Assembly (NCBI RefSeq): GCF_002950945.1 | Contig: NZ_CP012673.1 | Location: 4,897,001-4,961,000 of the forward strand | Direction: 5' to 3' | DNA: 64,000 bases | From: Sorangium cellulosum | GTDB lineage: Bacteria > Myxococcota_A > Polyangia > Polyangiales > Polyangiaceae | Shown: positions 21,001-29,751 of the stretch, one piece after another | How the letters are laid out: the number at the start of each line of letters is the position of its first letter | How positions within the stretch are numbered: the first letter of the stretch is position 1 | The notes under the pieces: generated by a model | Seen by the model: the letters and a program-made list of their open reading frames with translations, nothing else | Databases searched by the model: none | What the model was told of the DNA's origin: nothing | Position numbers and translations under genes: made by a program

Positions 21001-22096
21001 CCACGAGATCAAGCGCGTGGCGCAGGCGTCGGGCGATCCCGTCGTGGAGGAGCGCACGTACTGCTTCGAGGAGGTCCGGTACGCTCCCTGGGCTCACCGC
21101 GACGCGCGCATGGCGGGCGGCCGCCGCGAGGAGAGCCCGTGGTTCCACTACCTCAACGACGACGTCGGCGCCCCCGAGCGCCTGGTCGGTCCAGCGGGCG
21201 AGGTGGTGTGCGAGCTCGATCGATCCGCGTTCAGCGCGAAGGTGAAGGAGGGCGGGCGGACCACGACGCCGCTCCGCTTCCCGGGCCAGTACGAGGACGA
21301 GGAGACGGGGCTCGTCTACAACCGCTACCGCTACTTCGATCCCGCGCTCGGCCGGTACCTGAGCGCGGACCCGGCCGGCCTGGACGGCGGCTTCAACGGC
21401 TTCGACTACGCGGGCAACGCGCCGACGCGCTTCGTCGATCCGAGCGGGCTGATGCCGTTTTCGACCGTTCGGAACGCGGCAGGGAACAACCCTCAGGGCA
21501 AGGATTTCACCGATCCGAAGAACCGCCGCGGGGTGCCGGGCGATATCGAGGGCAGGAGCCAGGGAGAGCGCGGCGGGGCGAAGGCAGAGGCCCAGCGCGA
21601 GCGGTTCGGCAAAGACCCCGCGATCACCGAGGCCGTCAAGAACGCGCAGAGGGCACGCGATCCGCATCGAGCCCCGACGGGGGACACAACATGCGCGGAG
21701 GTGGACGCGCTGCACAAGATGGCGCGGCAGATCCGCAACGAAGGGGACGCACAGCGAACGGCGCAGGGGAAGCCCAAGATGACCAATGAGGAGGTGCGCG
21801 CCGAGCTTCAGAAGCGCTTCAGGAATGGCGCGACAATCGAGACCACGAACGAGGATGGCGAGGCCATGGCGCCCTGCCCCATGTGCGCGCAGATCTTCCG
21901 GGAGCTCGGCCTCCACCCGGCCAACATCGGGGACGATGCAAAGGGCGGTGTGATCGGCCCGAACGACGAGACGGAAACCAAGGTGAACAAGATGGGCCGG
22001 TGGGATGGGAACATCACGCAAAGCAGCGAGCGGAGGAACTCTCGACAACGGAACATCCGGACGACGCGCTCCACAACCCCTCCGTTCACCACTTGA
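18032..22096 (+). CDS. RHS-repeat polymorphic toxin with YwqJ-like deaminase tail
   Basis: 1354 aa from ATG 18032 (MARTAPVPNIPAIPGMNPG). The frame starts at 17960 but the upstream 24 codons look non-coding. A Gly/Asn/Lys-rich N-terminal segment (residues ~25-90) precedes the RHS region. DUF6531-like sequence begins GDPVDVATGRVFTDPVVDLEL, then many YD repeats (YDENGNLISFTDPLG, YDAAGRMVYERT and so on). The core closes with RYRYFDPALGRYLSADPAG and DPSGLM (about residue 1140), the usual RHS end. The variable tail (~215 aa) holds CAEVDAL and, about 65 residues on, CPMC. These fit the Zn-binding C-A-E and CxxC motifs of YwqJ-type nucleic-acid deaminase toxins. The toxin is probably exported and cleaved after the core. 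No small immunity gene follows; the next gene begins 8 bp later and encodes 811 aa. Confidence 0.85.
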   Translation: MARTAPVPNIPAIPGMNPGVFVMGGGGGSAGGRGNGGKGNGKDQGADGSNGGNGANGGGKSACGGTGGDGSGCPNHHGSKKSGKVSKGDPVDVATGRVFTDPVVDLELLGPLGLQFVRRYSTSAQERDVGLGFGWTHSFAWAVEVRRRTTVLWTDTGAELSFDAMAEGDAGLGPDGWVLTRDANGFVLDDGAGTFYLFSERADSTYRLSAVRDAHGNTTRLGYREGRIESLVDAAGRVVRVRRTTDGRIAALEIKNAPEQGRWVTLRSYEYNEIGDLVAVADAEGCTTRYTYEHHRLTSRTDPEGLTFQFRYDAQGRCIETWGVHADAGRLGLAEGVPDTLADGTKARGIYHCKLVYGDDGYSEVVDSGTVHRYVANEFGKLDKAVSGGAVYSRTYDENGNLISFTDPLGATTTWVRNGRGRTLRVTDPLGRCTFIEREPDGHIRRVIDPAGGVTEVMRTANVLYWTDPIGASFEVRIDARGLIIETVAPNGARTRFEHDAHGNVVRKINAIGAVTEYTYDYWGRCLSVRDALGHVESYAYNNRSERVAVRHADGGVTRYTHDRTGDVVRVDHPDGTATRFEIGGLHKVCAIHRPNGEVNRLAYDREGRLVRAENARGDVYLMRYDAAGRMVYERTFTGLEKHYQYDMAGQLLIERTSVRETTEFVYDAAGQLVQRILPDGTTESFEYDPCGNLIAALTPTGELTYKRNAVGWVLEERQLASGEAFVVRRTYDLMGNVTQRTTSLGHTVLFERDACGRATQVVLDGRVPVGGAHDALGREIARVLPDGGRIQVVYDALGRMVQRWVGNPAVAASAGAGRPDWVGSRPPGTTVYQAYRYGPCSELVEAWDDALGRRLFEHDPAGQILGVRGERGQGERFAYDAAGNLHERDGEQRSYGAGNRLLQKGDTTYSWDEAGRLTSARDAEGRLTRYTWNGLGLLAAVEKPDGKVVELSYDPFARRIGKRTFERAPDGQRRDVSSVRFVWDGGVLVHEIKRVAQASGDPVVEERTYCFEEVRYAPWAHRDARMAGGRREESPWFHYLNDDVGAPERLVGPAGEVVCELDRSAFSAKVKEGGRTTTPLRFPGQYEDEETGLVYNRYRYFDPALGRYLSADPAGLDGGFNGFDYAGNAPTRFVDPSGLMPFSTVRNAAGNNPQGKDFTDPKNRRGVPGDIEGRSQGERGGAKAEAQRERFGKDPAITEAVKNAQRARDPHRAPTGDTTCAEVDALHKMARQIRNEGDAQRTAQGKPKMTNEEVRAELQKRFRNGATIETTNEDGEAMAPCPMCAQIFRELGLHPANIGDDAKGGVIGPNDETETKVNKMGRWDGNITQSSERRNSRQRNIRTTRSTTPPFTT

Positions 22097-22104
22097 CGCG
22101 TGCG

Positions 22105-24540
22105 ATGACGACATCCCCGCCCCGGATCCCCGCCCCTGCTCCCATCGAGCGCGCCTGCCGCTACGCCTGGTACGAGGCGTCGCGCATCACGCTCGACCCC
22201 CCAGAGCAAGCCGCGCTCGCCGCGCTCGGCCGGTGGATCGAGGAGCCAGACCGGCCGTATGCGATCCTACACGGCCCGCGCCCGAGCCGGCGCGCAGTCG
22301 TAGCCGCCCACCTGGTCCGTGCACAGCAGGAAGGCACCGCGTACGCCGCGAGACTCGTGCCGATCGCGCCTGATCTCAGGCTAGAGCGCGACCTGGTCGC
22401 GTTGCTCACCTCGCGGTTGCTCGCCGGTTACGGTGGCGGGTCTCCTCGGTGGCTGCGCATGCGTATCGCGGAAGAGCACCTGCGCGTGGGGCCGACCGAG
22501 GGCGAACCATCGCAGCTGCTCGCAATCACCGACGTCGAGGAAGCGGAGCCGCTCGTCTCCTGGCCAGCGCTGTTCTCCGCTGTGGGTCCCCGCGTCAAGG
22601 TGCTCGCCACCGTCGAGGGCGACGAAGCCGCGGCCCGCGCGTGGATCCCGCGCCTCGGCTTCGATCCGGCGCGCACGCGGATCCATCCGCTGCCGTCGCG
22701 ACCCTGGCCCGCGCCAGGCGATCCCGCGGAGCTCCTCGCAACCGCCGGCGCAGCGCCGGCCCGGCTCCTCGGCCTGCTCTCGGTCGCCTACGGCCGGCTT
22801 CGCGAGGACGAGCTCACGACCGCCCTTGAGGGCCCCATCGAGACCGCCCTCGCCGGGATCGAGCCGCTCGTCGCGGCCGTCGAGGGCACGTACGCGTTCC
22901 GCACGAACGCGGCCCGCCGCGAGGTGGAGGAGCGCCTCGACCGCAGCGCGCGGGAAACGTCGATCCGCCGGCTCCTGTCGCTCGCGCCGAACGGCTATCC
23001 CTGCGCCTACACGCGGGCGCACCTCGAGCAGGCCGCCGCGCCGTTCCAGGCATTCGCCGCGCTGGTCACCGAGGAGCACCTCGCCCGCTGGATGGCTCGG
23101 CCCGAGGGCTATCTCGGCTTCGTCGCCGACCTCGAGCGCGTGCGCCGTCGCGCCGTCGAGGCGCTCGCGTCGGGCCGCGAGGCCACGTCGCTCGCGGTGC
23201 GCGCGGCCCTGGTCGAGGCGAGCATGAACTGGTGCGCCCGCCGCGAGGATCACGATGCGCCTGTGGGCGTCGAGCCCATGACTCGGGAGACGCCGCTCGC
23301 AGATCAGCGGCAGCAGGCCAAGGCGCTCACCGCGCTCGGCGCGGCGATGGCGGCCGGCCCGGCGCGCGCCGAGGTGCTCGCATGGGCCGCGGACGCCGCA
23401 CGGCGCATCCCGGACGTCGAGTTCCGCGGGGATGTCCTCCTGAGCCTCGGCGAGGTCGTCGGGGGCGAGGCGGGGTACGCGTTCGCGCGTGAAGCGCTCG
23501 CCGCGTTCCGGACCGTGGAGAATGCGGAGGATCGAGCGCATCAGATGCTCGTCGTGACGAGGGGGTTGCCTCCGGATGAAGGGATCGCGGTCGCGCGCGA
23601 GGCGTTCGCCAACCTCCGCGACGGCGACGGAGATCCTGGTGATGTCGACTGCTTCTCCAAACACTTCCCGCGCGCGGTCGCCGAGGCTCTCTGGCCCGAC
23701 GCGGAGGCGCTGCCTGGGCCCGCGCGGGCGCGGGTGCTCGCCGCGCTCGCGGGGGTCCTCGGCGATCCCGACCGCGTGCGCGCCGCATTCGCTGCGGTGG
23801 AGCAGCACATCGAGCCGTACGGCCTGCAGTGGCACTGGACGCTCACGCAGTTCGTGCCGCTCCTCGACGCCCCGGAAGCCCGCCGCGCCGCGGCGCTGGC
23901 CCCCCAGTTCGGCGAGCACGCCGCCGAGCTCTTCGAGGGGCTGATCCCGCGCCTCCGGGCGCTGGGCGATCCCGCCGAGGACCTGCTCGAGGCGCTGCCG
24001 GAAGCATCGCGCGTGCGGGCGCTGGCCCGGAGCCTCCCCTTCGCCGCGGATCCGGCGCGCCTGCGGGCGCGGATCGACGAGGCCGTCCGGAAGGCCGAGC
24101 CGCGCGAGCGCTTCGGCTTCCTGTTCGACGTGGGCCCCTGGTTCGCGGCGACGGGCGACAGCGACACGCTGCTCGCCGCGGTCGGGCCGCTCAGTGAAGA
24201 TGGCCTCCAGAGCGCCCTCGGCTTCCTGGCGCACCACGACCCCGCGCACGCGCCCGAGTTCACGCGCCGGGCCCTACCGCTGGCCCTGCGCCTCGGCGCC
24301 GACGAGCCGGACCGCCTGCTCGACCTGGTCCCGCTGGCGCGCTATTTCCCGCCCGACGGGGCCGCTGCGGCTCTCGGCCTCCTGCTCGACGCGCTCGCCG
24401 GCGAGTACCGCCATGCCGCGCTCGCGGGCGACCGCGTCAGCCTCGTGCGGCTCGTGCCGCTCCTCGCGGCGCTCGCGGGCGACGACGGCCTGGCCGGCGC
24501 GGCGCGCGAGGTGGTGGAGGTCGCGGCGTGGTTCCCGTGA
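22105..24540 (+). CDS. NACHT/STAND-like protein with degenerate P-loop and helical repeats
   Basis: 811 aa from ATG 22105, 8 bp after the RHS stop. The N-terminal ~300 residues align by eye with the ATPase region of the protein encoded at 24915. Here the Walker A position reads HGPRPSRRAVV, lacking the GK(S/T), and the Walker B position reads LLAITDVEEAEP, so nucleotide hydrolysis is unlikely. Residues ~400-811 are helical, ALE-rich repeats (VLAWAADAARRIPDVEFRGDVLLSLGEVVG, VLAALAGVLGDPDRVRAAF) ending REVVEVAAWFP, matching the end of the paralogue (REIVDVARWLP). Position suggests co-expression with the toxin, perhaps as an immunity, inhibitory or chaperone factor, but that is inference. There is no signal peptide. 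Confidence 0.75.
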   Translation: MTTSPPRIPAPAPIERACRYAWYEASRITLDPPEQAALAALGRWIEEPDRPYAILHGPRPSRRAVVAAHLVRAQQEGTAYAARLVPIAPDLRLERDLVALLTSRLLAGYGGGSPRWLRMRIAEEHLRVGPTEGEPSQLLAITDVEEAEPLVSWPALFSAVGPRVKVLATVEGDEAAARAWIPRLGFDPARTRIHPLPSRPWPAPGDPAELLATAGAAPARLLGLLSVAYGRLREDELTTALEGPIETALAGIEPLVAAVEGTYAFRTNAARREVEERLDRSARETSIRRLLSLAPNGYPCAYTRAHLEQAAAPFQAFAALVTEEHLARWMARPEGYLGFVADLERVRRRAVEALASGREATSLAVRAALVEASMNWCARREDHDAPVGVEPMTRETPLADQRQQAKALTALGAAMAAGPARAEVLAWAADAARRIPDVEFRGDVLLSLGEVVGGEAGYAFAREALAAFRTVENAEDRAHQMLVVTRGLPPDEGIAVAREAFANLRDGDGDPGDVDCFSKHFPRAVAEALWPDAEALPGPARARVLAALAGVLGDPDRVRAAFAAVEQHIEPYGLQWHWTLTQFVPLLDAPEARRAAALAPQFGEHAAELFEGLIPRLRALGDPAEDLLEALPEASRVRALARSLPFAADPARLRARIDEAVRKAEPRERFGFLFDVGPWFAATGDSDTLLAAVGPLSEDGLQSALGFLAHHDPAHAPEFTRRALPLALRLGADEPDRLLDLVPLARYFPPDGAAAALGLLLDALAGEYRHAALAGDRVSLVRLVPLLAALAGDDGLAGAAREVVEVAAWFP

Positions 24541-24914
24541 GCACCGCTTGAGACCATGCCTTGCAAGGCATCGTGATCCGTCGCCGCGGCGTCTCAGAAT
24601 TCCGAGGAAAGCCCCGGATGGCCCCGCTTCACCTCCCGTCCTTCGTCCTTGGCGCCTCACCGCATCAGAGAAAGCGCCCACGCCGCGGCAGCCTGTTCGG
24701 CCTCGCGTCACTAGCGGGTTCAGGCACGTCGCGGCGAGCTGGTCGCGCAGATCGCCCACCAGGGCGTACCGCGCGTCGCTGTCCGCCTGCGGCACTGAAT
24801 CCCGGTGGCGATGGAAGCGCTCGGGGGCCTCGCGTGGAACGGCGATGTCTGGCACAAGGGACACCCCACGTCGTTCAGGACCGCTCCCTCGAGCACGCCG
24901 CCCTTCGCAGGCAC
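24541..24914. other. Intergenic region between the STAND-like paralogues
   Basis: 374 bp. A minus-strand stretch around 24700-24850 reads like protein for ~50 codons (DSDARYALVGDLRDQLA) but has no usable start or flanking domain, so it may be a gene remnant. I see no hairpin or promoter consensus. Confidence 0.35.
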
Positions 24915-26462
24915 ATGATCCCTCCTTCGCGAGCACCGGATGCGCCGACCTCGGGCCCGGCGGCGGCGGAGCGCGGCGTCCTCGCCTTCTGGCGCGAGGT
25001 CGAGCGCTGCCGCAGCGCCCCCCTCGGCGGGAAGGCGCGCGCTGGCGCCGTGGCGGGCCTCGAAGCGTGGCTGGAGCACGGCGGCGCGCACGTGGCGCTG
25101 CTCGGCCCGAGCGGGCGCGGCAAGTCGACGCTGCTGGGCGCGTGGGCGCTGGAGCTGGCCCGCGCGGGCCGGCACGAGATAGCGTTCGTCCCCGTGAGCC
25201 GCCGGTTCGGTACGGCGCTGGAGTCCACGGCGCTGAACCTCCTTTATGCGCGCGTGGCTCTGTTCCTCAGGTCGCGGTGGCGCACCGGCAAACGGCCGCA
25301 CGGGGTCGAGGAGATGCGGCGCGTCCTCGCGAGCATGCTCGAGGAGGGCCGCCCGCCCGGAAGCAGGCCGCTCGTCGTCATTCTCGACGGGTTCGACGAG
25401 GGCGTCTCCTGGACCCTCGATGCAGCGCAGCGATTCCTGCGAGACCTCGGCCCCGGCGTGCGCGCCGTGCTGTCGGCGCGCTCGATCGAGGCGCTCGGAG
25501 GGCTCCGGGAGGGGACGGAGGTGGTCGCGCTGCCGCCGATCGCGGTCGACGAGGTCGCGGAGGCGATCGGGCGGAGGCTCGGCCATCTGCCGGCCAGCGT
25601 GAAGGACGAGGTCGCACGGGCGAGCGGCGGGGAGCCGCTCCTCGTGGAGGCGCTCGTCGAGGCCTTTGCGCAGGATCCCGCGGCTGTGGCGCCGGCGCTC
25701 GCGAGCGTTTCCGCCGGAGCTCCGGGGGTCCTGGATCTCTGCGCCGGCGGCGCGATCCGCCCTGCGCTGCCATGGCTTGCAGGCGCTCTCGCGCCGATCG
25801 AGGAGGAGGAGCTCTTCGCGATCTCGACGGTGAACGGCGGAGCCTGGAACGAGCTGAGCGGACCGCTCGTCGCCGCCGGAGAGCCGGGCCTCGCGCTCCG
25901 TCACCCGGCCTGGGCGGAGGCCATCGAAGGGCGGCTCGCGCCGCATGAGCGTGCGGCGGTCGATCGCCGGTTCGCCGACCACGGGAAGCGCGCGTTCGCC
26001 TCGGGCACGGTCTCTGACTACGTATGCCGGAACTGGCGCGCTCACCTGGAGCGGGTCGGCGCGAGCCTCGCAGAGCGGATCGAGCTGGCCTCGAGGGCGT
26101 GGCTCGACGTGTGGAGGACACGCCCGGATGGCTCGTCCGGGTTCATCGCCGACGTGGACGCGACGGCGGCCTGCGCGGCGCGCCTTCTGGTCGATGTCGC
26201 GACCAGAGAGGGTGTCATGGAAGCGCTGGCCGCGCAGGTACGCTGCCTGCTCGTCACGAGCTCTGTGAGGGAGATCCTTGGCTTCGAGGAGGCGCGGCGC
26301 GCGCTCGCCGCGCTGGCCGCGCAGGACGAAGAGGAGGAAGAGGAGGGGCCCAGGGCGGCGAGGGCTCCGCCGGACCACACATCGAGATGCCGCGCGTGGG
26401 CGAGGACATCCTCGACGCCGGGCGGCCGATCGCCGACGCCGCGGAGCGCGCCGGCGCCCTGA
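24915..26462 (+). CDS. NACHT/STAND ATPase, N-terminal part
   Basis: 515 codons from ATG 24915; the first ~485 are the genuine part. Walker A is GPSGRGKST (residues 64-72) and Walker B LVVILDGFDE (153-162), the DGhDE form typical of NACHT/STAND signal-transduction ATPases. A sensor-like SARS segment and a winged-helix-type region (VDEVAEAIGRRLGHLP and following) come after. The coding signal then passes a poly-Glu tract (26325-26345). In this frame the last ~30 residues (PPDHTSRCRAW onward) look like out-of-frame noise, while the helical repeat domain continues in another frame from about 26387. With its paralogue at 22105 as template, this is either a frameshifted single gene or two overlapping genes. 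Confidence 0.75.
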   Translation: MIPPSRAPDAPTSGPAAAERGVLAFWREVERCRSAPLGGKARAGAVAGLEAWLEHGGAHVALLGPSGRGKSTLLGAWALELARAGRHEIAFVPVSRRFGTALESTALNLLYARVALFLRSRWRTGKRPHGVEEMRRVLASMLEEGRPPGSRPLVVILDGFDEGVSWTLDAAQRFLRDLGPGVRAVLSARSIEALGGLREGTEVVALPPIAVDEVAEAIGRRLGHLPASVKDEVARASGGEPLLVEALVEAFAQDPAAVAPALASVSAGAPGVLDLCAGGAIRPALPWLAGALAPIEEEELFAISTVNGGAWNELSGPLVAAGEPGLALRHPAWAEAIEGRLAPHERAAVDRRFADHGKRAFASGTVSDYVCRNWRAHLERVGASLAERIELASRAWLDVWRTRPDGSSGFIADVDATAACAARLLVDVATREGVMEALAAQVRCLLVTSSVREILGFEEARRALAALAAQDEEEEEEGPRAARAPPDHTSRCRAWARTSSTPGGRSPTPRSAPAP

Positions 26463-27685
26463 TCCGGCTGGCGCACGAGCTGCCCGACGCCGAGCGCGCC
26501 GTTGTGCTCGGCTGGGCTCTAGAGGCCGCCCGCGAGGAGCACGCCGGCGGGGCCGCGCTCGCCGCCGCTGCGGCCGCGCTCGACGGGCAGGCACGGGTGA
26601 CGGCTGCGCGCGAGGCGGCGGCGCGGCTCGGTCGCGAGCGGACCAAGGAGAGCCGGCTCGCGCGCGTGTCCCTGGCGGCGCTGCTGCCCGAGGCCGAGGC
26701 GCTCGACCTCGGTTGCCACGCGTTCGCCGAGGTCCCGGCCGACGCGAGGAGCGATGAGCTGCCTCGGCTCTCGGAGGCCGCCGCGCGATGGTCTCCCGCG
26801 GCGGTTCGCGGGCTCTGGGCATGGTCCGAGGCGCTGCCCCCCTCGGAGCGGCATCTGGTCCTCGCGCGCCTCGCTTCGGGCCTGCCCGAGGCGGAGCGGG
26901 AAGCGGGCGCGTCGGAGGCGCTGGGGCTCGCGCTGTCGCTGCTGTCGGACGACGCGCTGCCGCCGGACGCGTGCTGGAGCATCTGCGCGCTCGCGCCGCA
27001 CGCACCTGCCGGCGCCGCGTCCGCGCTGATCCAGGCGTGCGCGGCTGCGGCCAGCTTCCGGCGCCCGGTGGTGACGGCCGTGGCCGCGCGCCTCTGCGAT
27101 CTGGGCCGCGTGGAGGATGCGCTCGCGCTCGTGGCGACGCTGCCCGACGCGTCGGACCGGATCGAGGTACGGTCCGCGCTGCTCGCGCACCTCCCCGCCG
27201 CGGTCCGCGAGGCCGCCTGGGCCGAGCTGTCCGGCGATCTGCGGGCGGGCGACGGCGCGCGCACGCTCCTCGAGCGGAACGCCGCTGCGTGGACCCGGGC
27301 TCTCGGGGCGGATGCGGTCCTCGACCTGTCACGCGAGATCGGCGCCACGTGGCCAGCCCTGGTCGCGATCGCCGGGGCCTCGCCGGACCACGCGCCGGCG
27401 ATCACGCGCGATCTGGTCGAGCGCGCCCTGGAGCTGCCGAGCGACGAGGACGAGGCGCTCTTCGTGCTGGTCCCGCTGGCCGCCTCGATGACCGAGCCGC
27501 ACGCGCGTCGGCTCTGCCAGCGCCTCCTGAACGACCTCGACTGGAAGCGGCGCCCCGATCTTCTCGATGACTGGACGAAGGACGACCTCGGACACCTGGC
27601 GCCGTTGTTCGCCCGCGTCGCTGGACCGCAGGGCGTCGCCGAAGTGGCCCGGGAGATCGTCGACGTCGCGCGGTGGCTCCCCTGA
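26387..27685 (+). CDS. Helical-repeat domain protein, C-terminal part of the STAND protein
   Basis: 432 aa from ATG 26387, overlapping the end of the ATPase frame by 76 bases. The sequence is a series of ~30-residue Ala/Leu-rich helical hairpins (AGALIRLAHELPDAERAVVLGWALEAA; CDLGRVEDALALVATLPDASDRIEVRSALLAHLP), i.e. a TPR/HEAT-like solenoid. The closing segment GVAEVAREIVDVARWLP is homologous to that of the 811-aa neighbour, where ATPase-like and repeat parts are one chain. The start codon has only a weak ribosome-binding site (ATCGAG). A single-base frame change between ~26345 and 26387 would fuse it to the preceding gene. In STAND proteins such solenoids are usually the sensor. Confidence 0.65.
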   Translation: MPRVGEDILDAGRPIADAAERAGALIRLAHELPDAERAVVLGWALEAAREEHAGGAALAAAAAALDGQARVTAAREAAARLGRERTKESRLARVSLAALLPEAEALDLGCHAFAEVPADARSDELPRLSEAAARWSPAAVRGLWAWSEALPPSERHLVLARLASGLPEAEREAGASEALGLALSLLSDDALPPDACWSICALAPHAPAGAASALIQACAAAASFRRPVVTAVAARLCDLGRVEDALALVATLPDASDRIEVRSALLAHLPAAVREAAWAELSGDLRAGDGARTLLERNAAAWTRALGADAVLDLSREIGATWPALVAIAGASPDHAPAITRDLVERALELPSDEDEALFVLVPLAASMTEPHARRLCQRLLNDLDWKRRPDLLDDWTKDDLGHLAPLFARVAGPQGVAEVAREIVDVARWLP

Positions 27686-28038
27686 GCGTCCGCGGAGAGA
27701 ACGGCCGGCGCGACGCCTGGAACTCTCCCGGAGCTCCCTGATCCTGGTGGTCCACACAGATCCCGGGCAATACAAGTGCTGACGCCGGTCGTCGAGTGCC
27801 TCGAGGTTCGCGAGCGCTCGCCGGTTATCAACGCGAGAGAGGCGGTCAGACGGTGCCTCTGCAGGCTTGGGCTAGCGAACTCCACAGTCGTCGAGCAGTT
27901 CGATGGCCTTATCAACCTTCTGAACCGGGCTGGCCTGGACGGTGCACTCGCGCTCGATACGGCGGATGATGCGGATCTAAACTGATGGGCCCAGGGGGCA
28001 TGCTTCCCGCGACGACGTAGCGCAGGTGCACCGCAATG
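27686..28038. other. Intergenic region between convergent genes
   Basis: 353 bp between the STAND gene and the nuclease gene. A 69-codon plus-strand frame (27776-27985) has mixed codon use and no ribosome-binding site, and I do not recognise it. GC is lower than in the flanks around 27900-27990. Possibly a remnant at a junction between inserted blocks. Confidence 0.35.
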
Positions 28039-29751
28039 CTACGCGCTCCGCCGCACGGGCACCTCACCGTCCGGCTCGGCCGTGTGCTCCGCGAGCGCCG
28101 CGCGCGCCTGTTCCAGAGACCCAGCCGGCAACTCCACGTGCGTCCTCTTCGCATCCTCGGCCTCGGCGAGCTCCACGTTCAGCGCCGTCAGCGTTGCCTT
28201 CGCCTTACGCAGCAGCCTGCCGAGCGCGTCGCCGCCCTTGCGTACCTCTTCGCCCAGCTGCTCGGCGTTGCTGCTGATCGACTCGCTGAGCTTGCGCATC
28301 CGCTCGAGCCGGCCGAGCTCCTTCCGGATATGGTGCTCGATGTCGGCGAGTGCCTCGATATCCCCCGCGTCCTCGGGGCGCCGCTGGCAGCTCGCGAGCG
28401 CGAGTCCGAGGAGAACCGCCGCGTGCAGGTACGGATCGGTTTCCTTATCCTCCTCGTCCCATACCACGAGGATGTCGTTGCCGTAGCGGGCGAAGCGCGG
28501 GAATGCCGCGGAGGCGTGGCTGCGTGCCATGACGAAGACGCCGCTGTGCGCGAGCCGGTTGCCGCGAGCGCGCTCGAGCTCCTCCAGGGCTTTGGTAACG
28601 TTGTACGCGCCATCACGCTTCGCCTCGATCACGAGGGCGCTGCCTGCGTAGATACTCTCCTTCGTGAAGCGGATGACCTGGTCGCCGACCTTGCAGCCCG
28701 GCTTCGCGCCGACCGTGTTCCCGGTGGTGTCCACGGTGACCGGCGCCCCCTCCACGGTGCGCTGAACGAAGAGGAGCACGGCCTCCTCGTAGTTGAAGCC
28801 CCCGCGCGCCGACCTGGCGTCGCCCCGCTTGCGCTCCTCGAGGCGGACGAGCGACTCACGGATTGCCTGCTCGAGCTTCGCCTGCCGCTCCTGCATCGCG
28901 GCCAGCGCCTCGCGCTGCGACTCTCCGTGCTGCCGGAGCACCGCTGTGAGGGAGTTCTTCAGAACCGCCATCGGCGAGTTGGGAAGCTCCGGGTTCATCG
29001 CCGACAGGAGGGCCGTACGGGCCGCGGCGGTCTCGCGCGCCAGGCGGCTCAGGAGCGAGTTCTCGTCGTTCGCGTCGAGGGCCTTGGTCGCGAGCGCGAG
29101 CTGCTTGCTACGGTCCTTGTCCGCATCCTCCAGCTGCTTCCGCAGGGCGCGGAGAAAGCGGGCGACGGCGCCATCCTCGGCGACGGGATCGAGGGCGCGC
29201 GCGACCTCGGCCTGGTTCTCCTCGAGCACCTCCCGCAGCTTCGCCTCGATCAGGAAGAGGAGCCCCTCGCTGTCGGTCAGGCTCAACCGACGGAGCAGCG
29301 GGCTTTTCTCCCCAAGCTCGCGGGCGAGCGTCTGCGCCAGGGCCCCGTGCTCTGGCGAAAGGAAGCGCTCCATCGTCCGGGCGAGGTCGCCCTCGTCCCG
29401 CAGGAAGCCCTCGAGGCGGGCGATGACCTGACCATCCCGGGGGTCGAAGTAGCGTGCGAGCACCTGGACGAGGGTCGCCTGCTGGCGCTCGATGTAGGCG
29501 GCGAGCTGCTCGTCGAGGTCCTCCTTGAGCGTCTTGCTGATATCGTACAGGCGCGACTCCTCGGCCTGCCGGTGCGCGTTCAAGAGCGCGCGCAGCCCGA
29601 TGGTCCACGCATCGGTGACGAGGCCGGCTCGCTGGGCGTCGTTGAGGGGGCCGAAGGCGGCGAGCACGTCGTCGCGGTGGTCGCGAATGTGGGCCTCGAT
29701 GGCACTGGTGTTCACGTTGACGAGGACGGTGAGGGGGGCTTGCATGTGCAT
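28039..29751 (-). CDS. Coiled-coil protein with PD-(D/E)XK nuclease-like domain
   Basis: 570 aa. ATG 29751 follows AAGGGTGG at good spacing; ATG 29745 is possible. Residues ~60-310 are predominantly charged helices (ESRLYDISKTLKEDLDEQLAAYIERQ; LEQAIRESLVRLEERKRG), probably coiled coil. Residues ~325-450 form an alpha/beta domain with GCKVGDQVIRF and ALVIEAKRDG, which fits the D...ExK metal-binding motif of PD-(D/E)XK nucleases, similar in layout to RmuC/DUF2130-type proteins. The C-terminal ~100 residues are again helical. It is divergent (140 bp) from the CARF/sigma-54 activator, hinting at shared control. It could be a DNA-cutting defence effector or a recombination-limiting nuclease like RmuC; no search was done. 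Confidence 0.65.
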   Translation of the reverse strand: MHMQAPLTVLVNVNTSAIEAHIRDHRDDVLAAFGPLNDAQRAGLVTDAWTIGLRALLNAHRQAEESRLYDISKTLKEDLDEQLAAYIERQQATLVQVLARYFDPRDGQVIARLEGFLRDEGDLARTMERFLSPEHGALAQTLARELGEKSPLLRRLSLTDSEGLLFLIEAKLREVLEENQAEVARALDPVAEDGAVARFLRALRKQLEDADKDRSKQLALATKALDANDENSLLSRLARETAAARTALLSAMNPELPNSPMAVLKNSLTAVLRQHGESQREALAAMQERQAKLEQAIRESLVRLEERKRGDARSARGGFNYEEAVLLFVQRTVEGAPVTVDTTGNTVGAKPGCKVGDQVIRFTKESIYAGSALVIEAKRDGAYNVTKALEELERARGNRLAHSGVFVMARSHASAAFPRFARYGNDILVVWDEEDKETDPYLHAAVLLGLALASCQRRPEDAGDIEALADIEHHIRKELGRLERMRKLSESISSNAEQLGEEVRKGGDALGRLLRKAKATLTALNVELAEAEDAKRTHVELPAGSLEQARAALAEHTAEPDGEVPVRRSA

